Assembly (NCBI GenBank): GCA_964505325.1
Contig: CAZDHT010000303.1
Span: forward strand, 1-5,710
Length of the DNA stretch: 5,710 nucleotides
DNA from: CAZDHT01 sp964505325
GTDB lineage: Bacteria > Planctomycetota > PUPC01
Direction of reading: 5' to 3'
Below are positions 5,373 to 5,710 of the stretch, piece after piece (the first letter of the stretch is position 1; each line of letters begins with the position of its first letter). Both the position numbers and the translations under genes were made by a program. The notes below the pieces were generated by a model. That model saw only the letters and a list, made by a program, of their open reading frames with translations, searched no databases and was not told the origin of the DNA.

Positions 5373-5710
5373 GTGGAAAGGAAGACCATTCTGATTGCGG
5401 ACGACGATCCGGTTGTCCTGAAACTGCTCGAGCATGATCTCACGGCCGCAGGATACGCCGTGGTCCAAGCTCAGGACGGGCAGGCTGCCGTTCGGTTGGC
5501 CCGGCGAAGACAGCCGGACCTCGTCATCCTGGACATCATGATGCCCGAAATGGACGGCGGCGATGCGGGGCAGGCGCTGAAAGACGAACCGAGCACGTGC
5601 AACATCCCGATCGTCTTCCTCAGTTCTCTGGTCACCGCAAGTGTGGACAGGCAGGGAGAACACGTCCTCGTGGCCAAACCGTACAACCCCGCCGACCTGC
5701 TCCAGATTGT
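5373..5710 (+). CDS. Response regulator receiver protein, cut by the window end
   Basis: An open frame from GTG 5373 runs off the right edge after 112 complete codons and so covers nearly a whole receiver domain. Visible key residues are the acidic pocket D10-D11-D12 (IADDDPV), phospho-acceptor D54 (LVILDIMMPEMDGG), S84/S85 at the usual Ser/Thr position (VFLSS) and K102 (VAKPYNPADLL). The stop, and any output domain, lie outside the window. The start is supported by GGAGGT at 5359-5364. It sits 15 bp after the Hpt gene, the natural place for the terminal receiver of a His-Asp-His-Asp relay. Whether it is a single-domain regulator or carries an output domain cannot be told here. Confidence 0.92.
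   Translation, partial: MERKTILIADDDPVVLKLLEHDLTAAGYAVVQAQDGQAAVRLARRRQPDLVILDIMMPEMDGGDAGQALKDEPSTCNIPIVFLSSLVTASVDRQGEHVLVAKPYNPADLLQI

Noticed and set aside
5085..5663. 192-codon minus-strand open frame
   Set aside because: It is antisense to the Hpt gene and the last receiver gene, both clearly coding on the plus strand.

Overview
The window is a G+C-rich bacterial fragment from a draft scaffold, since it contains a run of exactly 100 Ns at 2212-2311. It encodes a dense signalling locus. Nothing in it fixes the species. A sigma-54 activator, a sigma-54 promoter, a split phosphorelay and a kinase with a 'FLxxMSHELRTPLNAIIGFS' H-box fit deltaproteobacterial, planctomycetal or related lineages, but that is only an impression.

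Layout from left to right. Positions 1-587 hold no convincing protein gene. They do hold a full-consensus sigma-54 (-24/-12) promoter on the minus strand (244-259). About 135-190 bp upstream of it lie two inverted repeats (394-414 and 435-449) that look like enhancer sites. The promoter points left, towards something at or beyond the window edge. Positions 588-2211 (minus strand) encode most of an NtrC-type activator (receiver, PAS, AAA+ with GAFTGA, Fis-type HTH), whose N-terminus is lost in the gap. A divergent intergenic region follows, with a strong 34-bp dyad at 2407-2440. Rightward from 2461 runs a compact operon: a membrane histidine kinase (2461-4563), a stand-alone receiver (4615-5037), a stand-alone Hpt protein overlapping it by 4 bp (5034-5357), and a second receiver protein cut by the window end (5373 onward).

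Working model (inference). The kinase senses an envelope signal. It passes phosphate along the classic His-Asp-His-Asp chain, here divided among four polypeptides: H327 of the kinase, D60 of the first receiver, H54 of the Hpt protein, then D54 of the second receiver and/or the receiver of the divergent activator. The activator would then switch on the sigma-54 promoter at 244-259. The kinase also ends in what looks like a degenerate, catalytically dead GGDEF-type domain.
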